DNA of 64,000 bases from Galactobacter caseinivorans (GTDB taxonomy: Bacteria; Actinomycetota; Actinomycetes; Actinomycetales; Micrococcaceae): assembly GCF_003640665.1 (NCBI RefSeq), contig NZ_QQXL01000002.1, positions 186,001-250,000 of the forward strand, read 5' to 3'. Positions 9,730-19,169 of the stretch are shown here, piece by piece; the stretch's first letter is position 1; every line of letters begins with the position of its first letter. The notes beneath the pieces were generated by a model that saw only the letters and a list, made by a program, of their open reading frames with translations, did no database searches and had not been told where the DNA came from. The translations under genes were made by a program, and so were the position numbers.

Positions 9730-11276
9730 GGGCGGCGCCACGTCCTTCCATCTTTGGCCAGCAGCTCGTGTGCGGAGTCCGGCCCCCAGCTTCCGGGGGC
9801 ATAGGGCTCTGGTTGCTGGGTCAGCTCAGCCCAGAACTCCTCAAAGGGATCAAGGATGCGCCAGGACTGTTCCACCTCCGCGTGGCGGGGGAAGAGCGGC
9901 GGCTCGCCCAGGAGAACGTCCAGGATAAGGCGCTCATAGGCCTCCGGGGAGGACTCCGTGAAAGAGGTGCCGTAGGAGAAGTCCATGGTCACATCCCGCA
10001 CCTCCATCTGGGTGCCGGGCACCTTGGAGGCGATGCGCAAAGTGGCCCCCTCGTCAGGCTGCACGCGGATCACCACGGCATTCTGACCAAAGTCAGCGCC
10101 GGTGTTGTCGTGGAAGAGCAGATTGGGGGCCTTCTTGAACACCACCGCGATCTCGGTGACGCGCCGGCCAAGGCGCTTGCCAGCCCGCAGGTAAAACGGC
10201 ACGCCGTCCCAGCGCCGCGTGGCAATCTCCAGGCGGATGGCGGCAAAGGTCTCCGTAGTGGAATGCGGATCAAAGCCCTCCTCCTCCAGGTAACCGTTGA
10301 CCTGCTCGCCGCCCTGCCAACCCCCGGCGTACTGACCGCGGGCGCTGGCCGAGCCCAGGTCAGTGGGCACCTTGACGGCGCTGAGCACCTTCTCCTTCTC
10401 GGAGTGCAGCTGCGCGGCGTTGAAGCTGATGGGCTCCTCCATGGCCGTGAGGGCCAGGAGTTGGAGCAGGTGATTCTGGATCACGTCCCGGGCCGCGCCC
10501 ACGCCGTCGTAGTAGCCGGCACGGCCGCCAATGCCGATGTCCTCCGCCATGGTGATCTGCACGTGGTCTACGTGCCCCGCGTTCCAGAGCGGCTCAAAGA
10601 GCCGGTTGGCAAAACGCAGGGCCAGCAGGTTTTGGACGGTTTCCTTGCCAAGGTAGTGATCGATGCGGAACACATCGTCCGGGCGGAACACCGTCTCCAC
10701 CACCTCGTTGAGCTCCCTGGCGCTGTCCAAATTGTGGCCAAAGGGCTTCTCAATCACCACGCGGCGGTAAGGCTGCAGGCCGGTCTCCGGGTCCTGCCAG
10801 CTCTGCTTGGCCAGGCCGTGCTCATTCAGCTTGCCGCAGACTGCCTCAAAGGCCTTGGGCGGGATGGACAGGTAGAAGGTGCGGTTGCCGCCGGTGCCGC
10901 GGGTGTCGTCCAGTTCCTGGAGCACCTCGCCCAGGCGCTCAAACGCGTCATCATCCTCAAAGCCGCCGGAGACAAAGCGAAAACCACCGGCCAGCTGGTT
11001 CCACACGTCCTCGTTGAAGGCGGTGCGGGCACGTTCCTCAACCCACACCCGCGCCTGGGCCACAAACTCCTCGTGGCTCCAGTCGCGGCGGCCAAAGCCA
11101 ATCACACCGAAGCTGGCCGGGAGCAGGCCACGATTGGCCAGGTCATAGACGGCCGGCAACAGTTTCTTGCGGGCAAGGTCGCCGGTGACGCCAAAGAAGA
11201 TCAGCGTTCCCGGGCCAGAAATGCGCTTGAGCCGGCGGTCTTGCCGATCGCGCAAGGGGTTTGCGGTGGGGGACAT
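9726..11276 (-). CDS. zwf: Glucose-6-phosphate 1-dehydrogenase
   Basis: This enzyme oxidises glucose-6-phosphate to 6-phosphogluconolactone and is the main NADPH source of the oxidative pentose-phosphate pathway. The dinucleotide-binding GVTGDLARKKLLPA sits near residue 30, and the substrate site IDHYLGKETVQN is intact. I chose the ATG at 11276 (GCGGAGG ten bases upstream); the frame stays open for 24 more codons but that stretch lacks family similarity. The product is 516 residues, normal for this family. It overlaps opcA by four bases. Between it and pgi is a 201-base gap with a terminator-like hairpin, so zwf-opcA may have an additional promoter. Confidence 0.97.
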   Translation of the reverse strand: MSPTANPLRDRQDRRLKRISGPGTLIFFGVTGDLARKKLLPAVYDLANRGLLPASFGVIGFGRRDWSHEEFVAQARVWVEERARTAFNEDVWNQLAGGFRFVSGGFEDDDAFERLGEVLQELDDTRGTGGNRTFYLSIPPKAFEAVCGKLNEHGLAKQSWQDPETGLQPYRRVVIEKPFGHNLDSARELNEVVETVFRPDDVFRIDHYLGKETVQNLLALRFANRLFEPLWNAGHVDHVQITMAEDIGIGGRAGYYDGVGAARDVIQNHLLQLLALTAMEEPISFNAAQLHSEKEKVLSAVKVPTDLGSASARGQYAGGWQGGEQVNGYLEEEGFDPHSTTETFAAIRLEIATRRWDGVPFYLRAGKRLGRRVTEIAVVFKKAPNLLFHDNTGADFGQNAVVIRVQPDEGATLRIASKVPGTQMEVRDVTMDFSYGTSFTESSPEAYERLILDVLLGEPPLFPRHAEVEQSWRILDPFEEFWAELTQQPEPYAPGSWGPDSAHELLAKDGRTWRRP

Positions 11277-11375
11277 GGTGGCAGCAGCCTCCGCGGGGAA
11301 AGGAATGGGGGGGATGTGCGCCACGCTGAGGGCCGGCGCCCGCCACACGGACCCGGTCAGGGGCCCACGGACGCG

Positions 11376-11393
11376 CGGCCCGGTTCCGGGCCG
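11376..11393. other. Short palindromic hairpin between pgi and zwf
   Basis: CGGCCCGG and CCGGGCCG flank a TT, forming an 8-bp perfect stem. It lies about 100 bases upstream of the zwf start on the minus strand. It could be an operator or part of the leader. I see no more specific signature. Confidence 0.3.
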
Positions 11394-11394
11394 T

Positions 11395-11435
11395 AGGCAA
11401 CCCCGTGCCAGGGAACCCCTTGGTAGGGGTTGCCT
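11395..11435 (-). terminator. Hairpin downstream of pgi (possible attenuating terminator)
   Basis: AGGCAACCCC (11395-11404) pairs with GGGGTTGCCT (11426-11435), and the 21-base loop folds further on itself (CCAGGG with CCCTTGG). It lies 43 bases after the pgi stop and ahead of zwf. Because zwf continues on the same strand, it may reduce rather than end read-through. Confidence 0.5.
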
Positions 11436-11477
11436 GGCCCAGGACTCCCTATGAGAGGAACCGGGCCGCGCACCGCA

Positions 11478-13100
11478 TCAGAGCTGGGCCAACGCCTCGC
11501 GCAGCTGCGCCAGGCCCGTCTCGGTGTTGGTGAAGCGCAGGCGCAGCACGGGCAACTCGTGATCCGCCAAGACCTGAGCGTCGCCGTCGGCCTGGGCCTG
11601 GATCAGCTCGCCGAAGGTGAACTCGCGCTCGGGGATCTGCAGATCGTTGCCATCCGTGGCGCTGAGCTGCAAGAACGCGCCCTCGGCGGGGCCGCCCTTG
11701 TGGAACTGCCCGGTGCTGTGCAAAAAGCGTGGTCCCCAACCAAAGGTCACCGGACGCTGCAGCGCCGCGGCCAAGGGGCCACGAACCTCCGCGAGGTCCA
11801 CCAAGCCGATGCGGTCAAGGTAGGCCTGCACGGCCACGTAGCTGCGCGGACCAAGCGCACCAAAGAGCGCGGCGAGGCCGGAGCGCAGATCGGTGATCCC
11901 GCCCGCGATGGACGCGGAGGCACGCAGCTCCACCGCGCCGTCCACCGCCAGGGGCGTCTCCGGCTCCGGAGTGGCATCCAGCAGGCCGCGGGCGGCCACC
12001 TTGGCGGCCTCCACGTCCGGCTGGTCAAAGGGGTTGATGCCCAGCAGCTGTCCTGCCACGGCGGTGGCGTGCTCCCAGATCGCGAACTGCGTCCCCAGCG
12101 AGCCGGAGAGCAGCACCTGGTCCTTGACTGCAGCATCGGAATCGGCGCCAGCCGGTGCGTCCAGGTCTTCCACCAGGCGCACCAGCAGGACATCGTCCCA
12201 GCCGCCGGTCGCATCGGCGTCTCCCGGATGGGCCACGACCGGAAGGATGCCCTGGCCGTGCTTGCCCGTGGACTCGGCGATCAGCTGCTCCGCCCAGTCA
12301 CCAAAACCGACCAGGCCGGAGCCCTCATCAACGATCACGATCTTGTTGCGCAGGGGCTTGGTGCCGCCCAACGCGGCGCCGAGCACCAAGGCCGGGTTCG
12401 CGTCGTCGTCCTCAGCCAGCTCCGCCTCTGTAGCCTCCGCGTCGTCCAGCAACGAGAGGATATCCACGCCGGCCAGGCCGGAGGGGACCAGGCCAAAGGC
12501 CGTCAAAGCCGAGTAACGCCCGCCCACGTTGGGGTCGGCGTTAAAGACGCGGTAGCCGGCCTCGCGGGCGGAACCGTCCAGCGGTGAGCCGGGATCGGTG
12601 ACCACCACGATGCGGGTGGCGGGATCGATGCCGGCGGCGGTGAAGGCAGCCTCAAAGATGCGGCGCTGCGAGTCGGTTTCCAGCGTGGAGCCGGACTTGG
12701 AGGAGACCACCAGGACGGTGGCCTCGATCCGGTCCTCGACGGCGCGGTGCACCATGGTCGGATCGGTGGAGTCAAGCACGGTCAGCTCCACGCCTGCGGT
12801 CCTGGTGATGACCTCGGGGGCAAGCGAGGAGCCGCCCATGCCGGCCAGCACCACACGGTCCACGCCCTGGGCACGCAGCTCATCGCGCAGCGCAAGGATG
12901 GGCTCAATCAGCGGGCGGGAGGCGGCGGCCGGGTGCACCCAGCCCAGGCGCTTGGACGCCTCCGGCTGGGCCTCGGCGCCCCACAGCGTGTCCGTGAGGG
13001 CAGAGAGCTGGCTGGCAAAACGCGACTCGACAAGCTGGGGGACTAGTTCGTCAGCGGCCACTGCGGCTGCGCCGCCGGTGGCGATACCGAAGGCTGCCAT
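11478..13100 (-). CDS. pgi: Glucose-6-phosphate isomerase
   Basis: This enzyme interconverts glucose-6-phosphate and fructose-6-phosphate, linking glycolysis to the pentose-phosphate pathway. The sugar-isomerase folds are recognisable: VVLAGMGGSSLAPEVI with TVLDSTDP (first domain) and VSSKSGSTLETDSQ (phosphate-binding serines). It is the roughly 540-residue actinobacterial form that travels with tal. I set the start at the ATG at 13100, one base after the tal stop; the frame is open upstream but that part is tal sequence. The close spacing predicts co-translation with tal. Confidence 0.95.
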   Translation of the reverse strand: MAAFGIATGGAAAVAADELVPQLVESRFASQLSALTDTLWGAEAQPEASKRLGWVHPAAASRPLIEPILALRDELRAQGVDRVVLAGMGGSSLAPEVITRTAGVELTVLDSTDPTMVHRAVEDRIEATVLVVSSKSGSTLETDSQRRIFEAAFTAAGIDPATRIVVVTDPGSPLDGSAREAGYRVFNADPNVGGRYSALTAFGLVPSGLAGVDILSLLDDAEATEAELAEDDDANPALVLGAALGGTKPLRNKIVIVDEGSGLVGFGDWAEQLIAESTGKHGQGILPVVAHPGDADATGGWDDVLLVRLVEDLDAPAGADSDAAVKDQVLLSGSLGTQFAIWEHATAVAGQLLGINPFDQPDVEAAKVAARGLLDATPEPETPLAVDGAVELRASASIAGGITDLRSGLAALFGALGPRSYVAVQAYLDRIGLVDLAEVRGPLAAALQRPVTFGWGPRFLHSTGQFHKGGPAEGAFLQLSATDGNDLQIPEREFTFGELIQAQADGDAQVLADHELPVLRLRFTNTETGLAQLREALAQL

Positions 13101-13101
13101 C

Positions 13102-14214
13102 TCAGGCCTCCTTCGCGGCGTCGAGGGAGGCCTGCAGGTTCTGCAGCAGCTCCGCCCACGCGACGTCGAACTTGTCCACGCCCTCGGTCTCCAGCTGCGA
13201 CACCACATCGTCGTAGTCGATGCCCAGCTTGGAGAGCGCGTCAAGAACCTCATCTGAGGCGGCGTACTTGCCCTCGATGGTGTTGGCACCGTCCGCGCCG
13301 TGGTCCGCCACGGCGTCCAGCGTCTTCTCCGGCATGGTGTTGACCGTGCCGGGGGCAACCAGGCCGTCCACGTAGAGCGTGTCGGAGTAGTCGGGGTTCT
13401 TCACGCCGGTGGAGGCCCAGAGCGGGCGCTGCGGGCGGGCTCCTGCATCCGCCAGAGCCGCCCACCGCTCGGAATCAACGGCCTCCTCGTAGACCTGGTA
13501 CGCCAGGCGGGCGTTGGCCAGTCCGGCCTTGCCGCGCAGCGCCAGGGCCTCATCGGTGCCGATGGCCTCCAGGCGGCCGTCGATCTCCGCGTCAACGCGG
13601 GAGACAAAGAAGGAAGCCACGGAGTGGATCTTGGAGAGGTCGTGGCCGGCGGCGCGCGCCTTCTCCAGGCCAATCATGAAGGCATTGATGACGCCGCGGT
13701 AGCGCTCCAGATCAAAGATCAGGGTGACGTTGACGGAGATGCCTGCACCAAGCACCTCGGCGATGGCCGGGAGGCCCTCCTCCGTGGCGGGAATCTTGAT
13801 CAGCACGTTCTCGCGGGCCACCGTCGCGTGAAGCTCCTTGGCCTGGGCGATCGTGGCCTCGGTGTCACGAGCCAAGCGCGGGTCAACCTCGATGGACACG
13901 CGGCCGTCGATGCCGTCGGTGGCACGGGAAATGTCCGCGAACACATCGCACGCGTTGGCGACGTCGTTGGTGGTGATGGCCATGACGGCCTCGTCAACGC
14001 TCGCGCCGGAGAGCGCCAGCTCCTTGACCTGCGCGGCGTAGGACTCACCCTGAGACAGGGCTGCGGCGAAGATCGAGGGGTTGGTCGTCACACCGGTGAC
14101 GTCCTTGGAAGTGATGAGGGCGGCGAGGCTGCCGGAGGTCAGGCGCTCGCGGGAAAGATCGTCAAGCCAGATGGACACACCGGCGTCCGCCAGTGCACGG
14201 GTAGCTGAAGTCAT
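13102..14214 (-). CDS. tal: Transaldolase
   Basis: This enzyme moves a dihydroxyacetone unit between sedoheptulose-7-phosphate and glyceraldehyde-3-phosphate in the non-oxidative pentose-phosphate pathway. The Schiff-base lysine is in [12 protein letters not shown], and the catalytic N-terminal TTNPSIF and [11 protein letters not shown] motifs are intact. At 370 residues it is the long type found in actinobacteria and cyanobacteria. It starts with ATG 30 bases after tkt and is followed one base later by pgi. Confidence 0.97.
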   Translation of the reverse strand: MTSATRALADAGVSIWLDDLSRERLTSGSLAALITSKDVTGVTTNPSIFAAALSQGESYAAQVKELALSGASVDEAVMAITTNDVANACDVFADISRATDGIDGRVSIEVDPRLARDTEATIAQAKELHATVARENVLIKIPATEEGLPAIAEVLGAGISVNVTLIFDLERYRGVINAFMIGLEKARAAGHDLSKIHSVASFFVSRVDAEIDGRLEAIGTDEALALRGKAGLANARLAYQVYEEAVDSERWAALADAGARPQRPLWASTGVKNPDYSDTLYVDGLVAPGTVNTMPEKTLDAVADHGADGANTIEGKYAASDEVLDALSKLGIDYDDVVSQLETEGVDKFDVAWAELLQNLQASLDAAKEA

Positions 14215-14244
14215 GAGTAAAGCCTTTCGCTAGGAAGGAAGAGG

Positions 14245-16344
14245 TCAGGAGCGGGTTGCGGCCAGGGAGTCGCGGCCCGCCTGGGCCACCGCCTCCGCCG
14301 TAATACCGAAGTCGCTGTACAAGGTCTTGTAGTCCGCCGAGGCGCCAAAGTGATCAAGGGTCACCAAGCGGCCCAGGTCGCCAACCCACTCGTGCCAGCC
14401 CTGGGAGGACGCGGCCTCCACGGCGACACGTGCGCGCACGGCTCGGGGCAGAACCAGCTCGCGGTACTCGGCGGACTGATCGCGGAACCACTCCACGGAC
14501 GGCATGGACACCACGCGGGTGGGGACACCCTCCGCCTCCAGTGCGGACTGGGCCTCCACGGCCAGCTGCACCTCAGAGCCGGTGCCGATCAGGATGACCT
14601 CGGGAGCGCCGTTGGACGCGTCCTTGAGGGTGTAGCCGCCACGGGAGGCCAGCTCTGCGGAGGCGAATCCGTCTTCGCCGCGCGGGAAGGTCGGCACGTT
14701 CTGACGGGTCAGGACAATGCCGGTCGGGTGGTCCTGGATCTCTAGCATGCGCCGCCAGGCCTGGGCCACCTCGTTGGCGTCCGCCGGGCGGATGACGTCC
14801 AGCTTGGGGATGGCGCGCAGCGCGGCCAGCTGCTCCACCGGCTGGTGCGTGGGGCCGTCCTCGCCCAAACCAATCGAGTCGTGCGTCCACACGTAGATGG
14901 AGGGGATCCCCATCAGCGCGGACAGGCGAATCGCGGGGCGCTGGTAGTCGGAGAAGATCAGGAACGTGCCGGAGTAGGCACGCAGGGTGGAGGAGGTCAC
15001 GATGCCGTTGACGATCGCCGCCGCGGCATGCTCGCGGATGCCAAAGTGCAGCACGCGACCGGCCAGGTCCGCCTTCCACGACTTGGTCGTGAACTCCACC
15101 GGGTTAAAGGACTTGGCGCCCTCGATGGTGGTGTTGTTGGAGCCGGCCAGGTCAGCGGAACCGCCCCAGAGCTCCGGGAGCTCGGGAGCCAGGGCGTTGA
15201 TGACCTCGCCGGAGGCCTGGCGCGTGGACTTGTCCTTGCCCGCCTCAAAGGTGGGCAGGGCGTTGAGCCAGCCATCGGGGAACTCGCCGCGGTTAATGCG
15301 GTCGTACTGGGCCACCAGCTCGGCGGGGGTGCGCTCGCGCCAGGCGGCGAAGGCGGCATCCCACTCGGCGTGTGCCTTGGCGCCGCGGGCGCCAACCTCG
15401 CGCACGTGAGCCAACACCGCGTCGTCGAGCATGAAGGACTGATCCGGGTCAAAGCCCAGGATCTCCTTGAGGCCTGCCAGCTCCTCCGTGCCCAGCTTGG
15501 AGCCGTGGATCCCGCCCGTGTTCTGCTTGGTGGGGGAGGGGAAACCGATGATGGTGCGCAGGGCGATGATGGAGGGCTTGCCCGTCTCCTGCTCAGCGTT
15601 GCGCACGGCCGAATCCAGCTCGGCAACGTCCTCCACGTACTGACCCGTCTTGGTCCAGTCCACGCGCTGGGTGTGCCAGCCGTAGGCCTCGTAGCGGGCC
15701 AGGACGTCCTCGGTGAACGCCACATCGGTGTCGTCCTCGATGGAGATCTTGTTGTCGTCGTAAATCACCACGAGGTTGCCCAGCTGCTGGTGACCGGCCA
15801 GCGAGCTGGCCTCAGAGGTGACGCCCTCCTGCAGATCGCCATCAGAGGCAATCACGTAGATGCGGTGATCAAACGGGGAGGTGCCGGCCTGGGCGTCGGC
15901 GTCAAACATGCCGCGCAGGCGGCGCTGTGAGTAGGCAAAGCCGACGGAGCTGGCCAGTCCCTGGCCCAGCGGGCCGGTGGTCATCTCAACGCCGGGGGTG
16001 TGACCGTACTCCGGGTGACCCGGGGTCAGCGAGCCGGAGGCACGCAGCGACTCAAGGTCCTTCATCTCCACGCCGTAGCCGGAGAAAAAGAGCTGCAGGT
16101 ACAGGGTCAGCGAGGTGTGGCCCGGGGAAAGAATGAACCGGTCGCGGCCGGCCCAGTCCGGGTCCGAGGGATCGTGGCGCAGGTGGCGCTGGAAGAGCAG
16201 ATACGCGGCCGGTGCCAGCGACATTGCGGTTCCGGGGTGGCCGCTTCCGATCTTTTCCACCGCGTCTGCCGCGAGGACGCGGCTGCTGTCGACTGCGCGC
16301 TGGTCCTGCTCGGTCCACACGAACTCGGGTTGAGTGTTCGACAC
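14245..16344 (-). CDS. tkt: Transketolase
   Basis: Thiamine-diphosphate enzyme that moves two-carbon ketol units between sugar phosphates. I use the GTG at 16344, because CGGAGG lies about nine bases upstream and the protein then starts SNTQPEFVWTEQDQRAVD as relatives do. An upstream in-frame ATG has no good ribosome site. Motifs: GSGHPGTAMS, the diphosphate/Mg site ASDGDLQEGVTSE, and GEDGPTHQPVEQLA in the pyrimidine domain. The product is 699 residues. It is the first gene of the tkt-tal-pgi-zwf-opcA cluster and diverges from ctaB. Confidence 0.97.
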   Translation of the reverse strand: MSNTQPEFVWTEQDQRAVDSSRVLAADAVEKIGSGHPGTAMSLAPAAYLLFQRHLRHDPSDPDWAGRDRFILSPGHTSLTLYLQLFFSGYGVEMKDLESLRASGSLTPGHPEYGHTPGVEMTTGPLGQGLASSVGFAYSQRRLRGMFDADAQAGTSPFDHRIYVIASDGDLQEGVTSEASSLAGHQQLGNLVVIYDDNKISIEDDTDVAFTEDVLARYEAYGWHTQRVDWTKTGQYVEDVAELDSAVRNAEQETGKPSIIALRTIIGFPSPTKQNTGGIHGSKLGTEELAGLKEILGFDPDQSFMLDDAVLAHVREVGARGAKAHAEWDAAFAAWRERTPAELVAQYDRINRGEFPDGWLNALPTFEAGKDKSTRQASGEVINALAPELPELWGGSADLAGSNNTTIEGAKSFNPVEFTTKSWKADLAGRVLHFGIREHAAAAIVNGIVTSSTLRAYSGTFLIFSDYQRPAIRLSALMGIPSIYVWTHDSIGLGEDGPTHQPVEQLAALRAIPKLDVIRPADANEVAQAWRRMLEIQDHPTGIVLTRQNVPTFPRGEDGFASAELASRGGYTLKDASNGAPEVILIGTGSEVQLAVEAQSALEAEGVPTRVVSMPSVEWFRDQSAEYRELVLPRAVRARVAVEAASSQGWHEWVGDLGRLVTLDHFGASADYKTLYSDFGITAEAVAQAGRDSLAATRS

Positions 16345-16553
16345 CTTAGGTTCCTCCGATTCACTGCCAATTGAGCGGGGCCTCATGGATTGAGCGAGGC
16401 CCCAAAGACAGCACACAACGCCGCAGGGATGCGGTGTCGTGCTGCCCTGGACGTCCTACCGTGTAACACCCTATCCCGAAGGGCTATTCCATAGACGGTC
16501 CATTTCACACCGCGTCGCCGAGGGCCCATCGCCCCAAAGACTTCTACAAGCGG

Positions 16554-16559
16554 TAGACT
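16554..16559 (+). promoter_or_regulatory. -10 element TAGACT for ctaB
   Basis: TAGACT lies 37 bases before the ctaB ATG, which is itself preceded by AGAAGAGGTC. The 252-base tkt/ctaB interval must also hold the tkt promoter, which I could not pinpoint. Confidence 0.45.
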
Positions 16560-16596
16560 GACTTGGATCACCTGTGCCGTAGAAGAGGTCATACGC

Positions 16597-17580
16597 ATGT
16601 CCATCCCCACCGCGGTCGCCGAGACCAGCCAGGCGGACCCTTCCGTCCGCCAACCCGGCGAAGGCCTCGGCGAATTCGTCCAGCGCAAATCCAAGGCCTA
16701 CCTTGCGCTGACCAAGCCGCGCGTCATCGAGCTGCTGCTCGTCACCACGCTGCCCACCATGATCTTTGCCCAGCACGGCTGGCCGGATGTCATGGTGATG
16801 GTCGCGACCATGGTGGGCGGCGCCCTGGCCGCCGCATCCGCAGGCGCCTTCAACTGTTACATCGATCGCGATGTCGACAAGATCATGAAGCGCACCAAAA
16901 ACCGCCCGCTGGTCACCGGCGAGATCACGCCAGGCAAGGCCCTCGCATTCTCTTGGGTGCTCGGCGTGATCTCAGTGGCGATCCTCTGGCTTGGCGCCAA
17001 CGCGCTGGCCGGGTTGCTCGGCATCGCCGCCATCTTGCTCTACGTGGTCTTCTACACGCTGATCCTCAAGCGCCACACCACCCAGAACATCGTGTGGGGC
17101 GGCGTGGCCGGCTGCATGCCCGTCTTCATCGCCTGGGCCGCCGTCACCGGGACCATCGAATGGCCCGCCGTCGCGCTCTTCCTGGTGATCTTCCTCTGGA
17201 CGCCCTCGCACTACTGGCCGCTGTCGATGAAGTACGCGGATGATTACGAGGCCGCGGACCTGCCCATGCTCGGCGCCGTCGCCACTGGCCGCACGGTCGC
17301 CACGCAGGTGGTCCTGTACGCCTGGGCCACGGTGGCCTGCTCGCTGCTGCTGATCCCGATGGGCGCGGCCGGCTGGGTCTACACGGTCGTGGCGCTCGTG
17401 GTTGGCGGGATGTTCATCGCCGAGACGCACCGCCTCTACGCCGAGGCCCAGACGGATCACAACGCCAAGTCGCTGAACCGCAAGGCCATGCGCGTGTTCC
17501 ACTTCTCCAATCTGTACCTGACCTTTCTGTTCATCGCCGTGGCGATCGACCCGTTTGTTGGGCAGCCGGTCCTGGGCTAG
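16597..17580 (+). CDS. ctaB: Protoheme IX farnesyltransferase (heme O synthase)
   Basis: This membrane enzyme attaches a farnesyl chain to heme B to make heme O, the precursor of heme A of cytochrome c oxidase. The prenyltransferase signature [20 protein letters not shown] (about 86-105) carries the Mg-diphosphate-binding aspartates. A second acidic site lies at [13 protein letters not shown]. The remainder is a series of about eight hydrophobic helices. At 327 residues it is normal. It partners with ctaA, which lies downstream on the other strand. Confidence 0.96.
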   Translation: MSIPTAVAETSQADPSVRQPGEGLGEFVQRKSKAYLALTKPRVIELLLVTTLPTMIFAQHGWPDVMVMVATMVGGALAAASAGAFNCYIDRDVDKIMKRTKNRPLVTGEITPGKALAFSWVLGVISVAILWLGANALAGLLGIAAILLYVVFYTLILKRHTTQNIVWGGVAGCMPVFIAWAAVTGTIEWPAVALFLVIFLWTPSHYWPLSMKYADDYEAADLPMLGAVATGRTVATQVVLYAWATVACSLLLIPMGAAGWVYTVVALVVGGMFIAETHRLYAEAQTDHNAKSLNRKAMRVFHFSNLYLTFLFIAVAIDPFVGQPVLG

Positions 17581-17600
17581 TCCCTGATTCCTGGTGCGCG

Positions 17601-17636
17601 AGCGCCCCGTCCGCGTTGATGCGCGGGCGGGGCGCT
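17601..17636 (+). terminator. Terminator after ctaB
   Basis: A 15-bp stem (17601-17615 with 17622-17636, one G-U pair) and a TTGATG loop begin 20 bases after the ctaB stop, followed by TTCGTGTT. Confidence 0.75.
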
Positions 17637-17693
17637 TTCGTGTTCGGGGGGGTGGTCCGGAGGTCCGGGTGGTCGGGCGGTCGGTCGGTATCA

Positions 17694-17992
17694 GCGCGCG
17701 GGAAGCGGGCTTATCGGCGTCGAGCGGCCTTGAAGGGTGCTTCGTGGCGATAGGGCCGCTTGGGCGCGCGGCGTTCGGTCGGGTTCGGAGCTTGGGCGTG
17801 CGGCGGCGGGTCGCCGGGGCCGACGCGGAGGTGGGCCCGCTGCGTTCGGCGCGCGGGGAGCGGGCTTATCGGCGTCGAGCAGGGTTGTGGGGTGCTTCGT
17901 GGCGATAGGGCCGCTTGGACGACGGCGTTCGGTCGGGTTCGGAGCTCAGCCCGCGGCGTTCGGCGCGCGGGAAGCGGGCTTGTCGGCGTCGA
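17694..17992. repeat. Direct repeats of about 99 bp in the ctaB-ctaA intergenic region
   Basis: Two near-identical units lie at 17694-17792 and 17849-17946, and a third truncated copy at 17963-17992. Each full unit is built of three conserved blocks: one ending GGCTTATCGGCGTCGAGC, one reading GGTGCTTCGTGGCGATAGGG and one reading TTCGGTCGGGTTCGGAGCT, joined by variable linkers. Spacing between copies (155 then 114 bases) is not a constant multiple of three, which argues against coding. The whole interval 17581-18191 (611 bases) otherwise holds only two terminators. Short open frames exist on both strands but follow the repeats and match no family I recognise. Confidence 0.8.
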
Positions 17993-18096
17993 CCCGTCAA
18001 CAGGCGCGCCCATAGCGGCGCTCCAGCCACCACGCGCCTGACACTCCAGGCCTAGAAGAGACTCGTCCGTGGGCTAAGCCTTGGCGGCTTGCGGAC

Positions 18097-18143
18097 ACAA
18101 CAACAGCGCCGTCCCGGACACCCCGGGACGGCGCTGTTGTTGT
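18097..18143. terminator. Terminator at the ctaA 3' side
   Basis: A perfect 21-bp stem (18097-18117 with 18123-18143) has an ACACC loop. The plus-strand tail reads TTGTTGT. It lies about 50 bases beyond the ctaA stop, so it likely ends ctaA and can act from either side. Confidence 0.8.
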
Positions 18144-18191
18144 TGTAGGTGCCTCAGCCGCGGGCGCCACGCCCTGCTTCGGCGTCCAGCC

Positions 18192-19121
18192 TCACTTCGT
18201 CGGCACCAACGCGGTCGCGCGGTCCCACACATTGGTCGCAGCCACCATGAGCAGCGCTGACCCGAGCATGTGGCACAGCACCAGCCAGATGGGCAGGCCG
18301 GTGAAGTGCTGGGTGTAGCCGATAGCGCCCTGCACCAGGATGACCACGACCAGCCACACCAGCCCGTGGCGTAGCAAGGCGGGGGCCTTGCGGCGGTAGG
18401 CCAGGAGCAACGCCACGAGTGCGGCAGCGACCAGCAGGTACACGGGCACCACGTGGATGCGGGTCACCAGGTCTGGGTTGAAGTCGTGGCGGGGTGCTTT
18501 GGCATCGCCGGCGTGGGGGCCGGTGCCGGTGACGATGGTGCCGAAGATGACGGCGAGGGAGGCCAGGACCAGGATGGCCCAGGCCAGCATGCGCTGGGTG
18601 GAGTCCACCGAGCCGCCGGAGATGCCGCCGGGGTGCGGGTGGGAGGCCAGGCCGGTGCGGTTGACCAGCAGGGTGGCCATGCACACCAAAAAGGCTGAGG
18701 CCAGGAAGTGTAGCGAGACCACCCAGGGGTTGAGGTGCGTCCAGACGGTGATGCCGCCGATGATGGCCTGGATGGGGATGATCGCCAGCAGCCCAAGCGA
18801 GAGCAGGAAGATGGTCCGGTGCTGCTTGCGCGCGCCCCAGACGGACACGATCGTGGCGACCGCGATGGCCACGAGCACAAAGGTCAGCGTGCGGTTGCCG
18901 AACTCGATGATGCCGTGAATGCCAGACTCGGGGACCGGAGTCATGGTGCCGGGCATGCAGTTGGGCCAGGAGGCGCACCCCAGGCCGGACTTGGTCAGGC
19001 GCACGGCCCCGCCGGTCACGATGATGCCGATTTGGGAGATCAGGGAGGCGATCGCGAGGCGGTGCGCCAGCGGTGTGATCTCGGTGGGCAGGCGCCGCCG
19101 GCGGGTGGTAGCGGTACTCAT
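18192..19121 (-). CDS. ctaA: Heme A synthase (COX15/CtaA family)
   Basis: CtaA oxidises heme O to heme A for cytochrome aa3 oxidase and acts in the membrane. The 309-residue protein has about eight hydrophobic helices. It shows the N-terminal signature IIVTGGAVRLTKSGLGCASWPNC (about 33-55), with the cysteine pair and conserved histidines of the Gram-positive type. It begins with ATG behind a GAAAGAAG sequence. It is convergent with ctaB across the repeat region, so both heme A steps are encoded within 2.5 kb. Confidence 0.95.
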   Translation of the reverse strand: MSTATTRRRRLPTEITPLAHRLAIASLISQIGIIVTGGAVRLTKSGLGCASWPNCMPGTMTPVPESGIHGIIEFGNRTLTFVLVAIAVATIVSVWGARKQHRTIFLLSLGLLAIIPIQAIIGGITVWTHLNPWVVSLHFLASAFLVCMATLLVNRTGLASHPHPGGISGGSVDSTQRMLAWAILVLASLAVIFGTIVTGTGPHAGDAKAPRHDFNPDLVTRIHVVPVYLLVAAALVALLLAYRRKAPALLRHGLVWLVVVILVQGAIGYTQHFTGLPIWLVLCHMLGSALLMVAATNVWDRATALVPTK

Positions 19122-19169
19122 GGTGTCAGTCTTCTTTCTTCTTCCGGGCTGCGGCGAGGCGCGCCCGCG

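Noticed and set aside
11277-11348. A 24-codon N-terminal extension of zwf.
   Set aside because: The extension lacks family similarity, while the ATG at 11276 has GCGGAGG upstream and gives the usual protein start.
17594-18041. Several overlapping short open frames on both strands in the ctaB-ctaA gap.
   Set aside because: They follow the direct repeats, change frame between copies and match no family; ribosome sites are poor.
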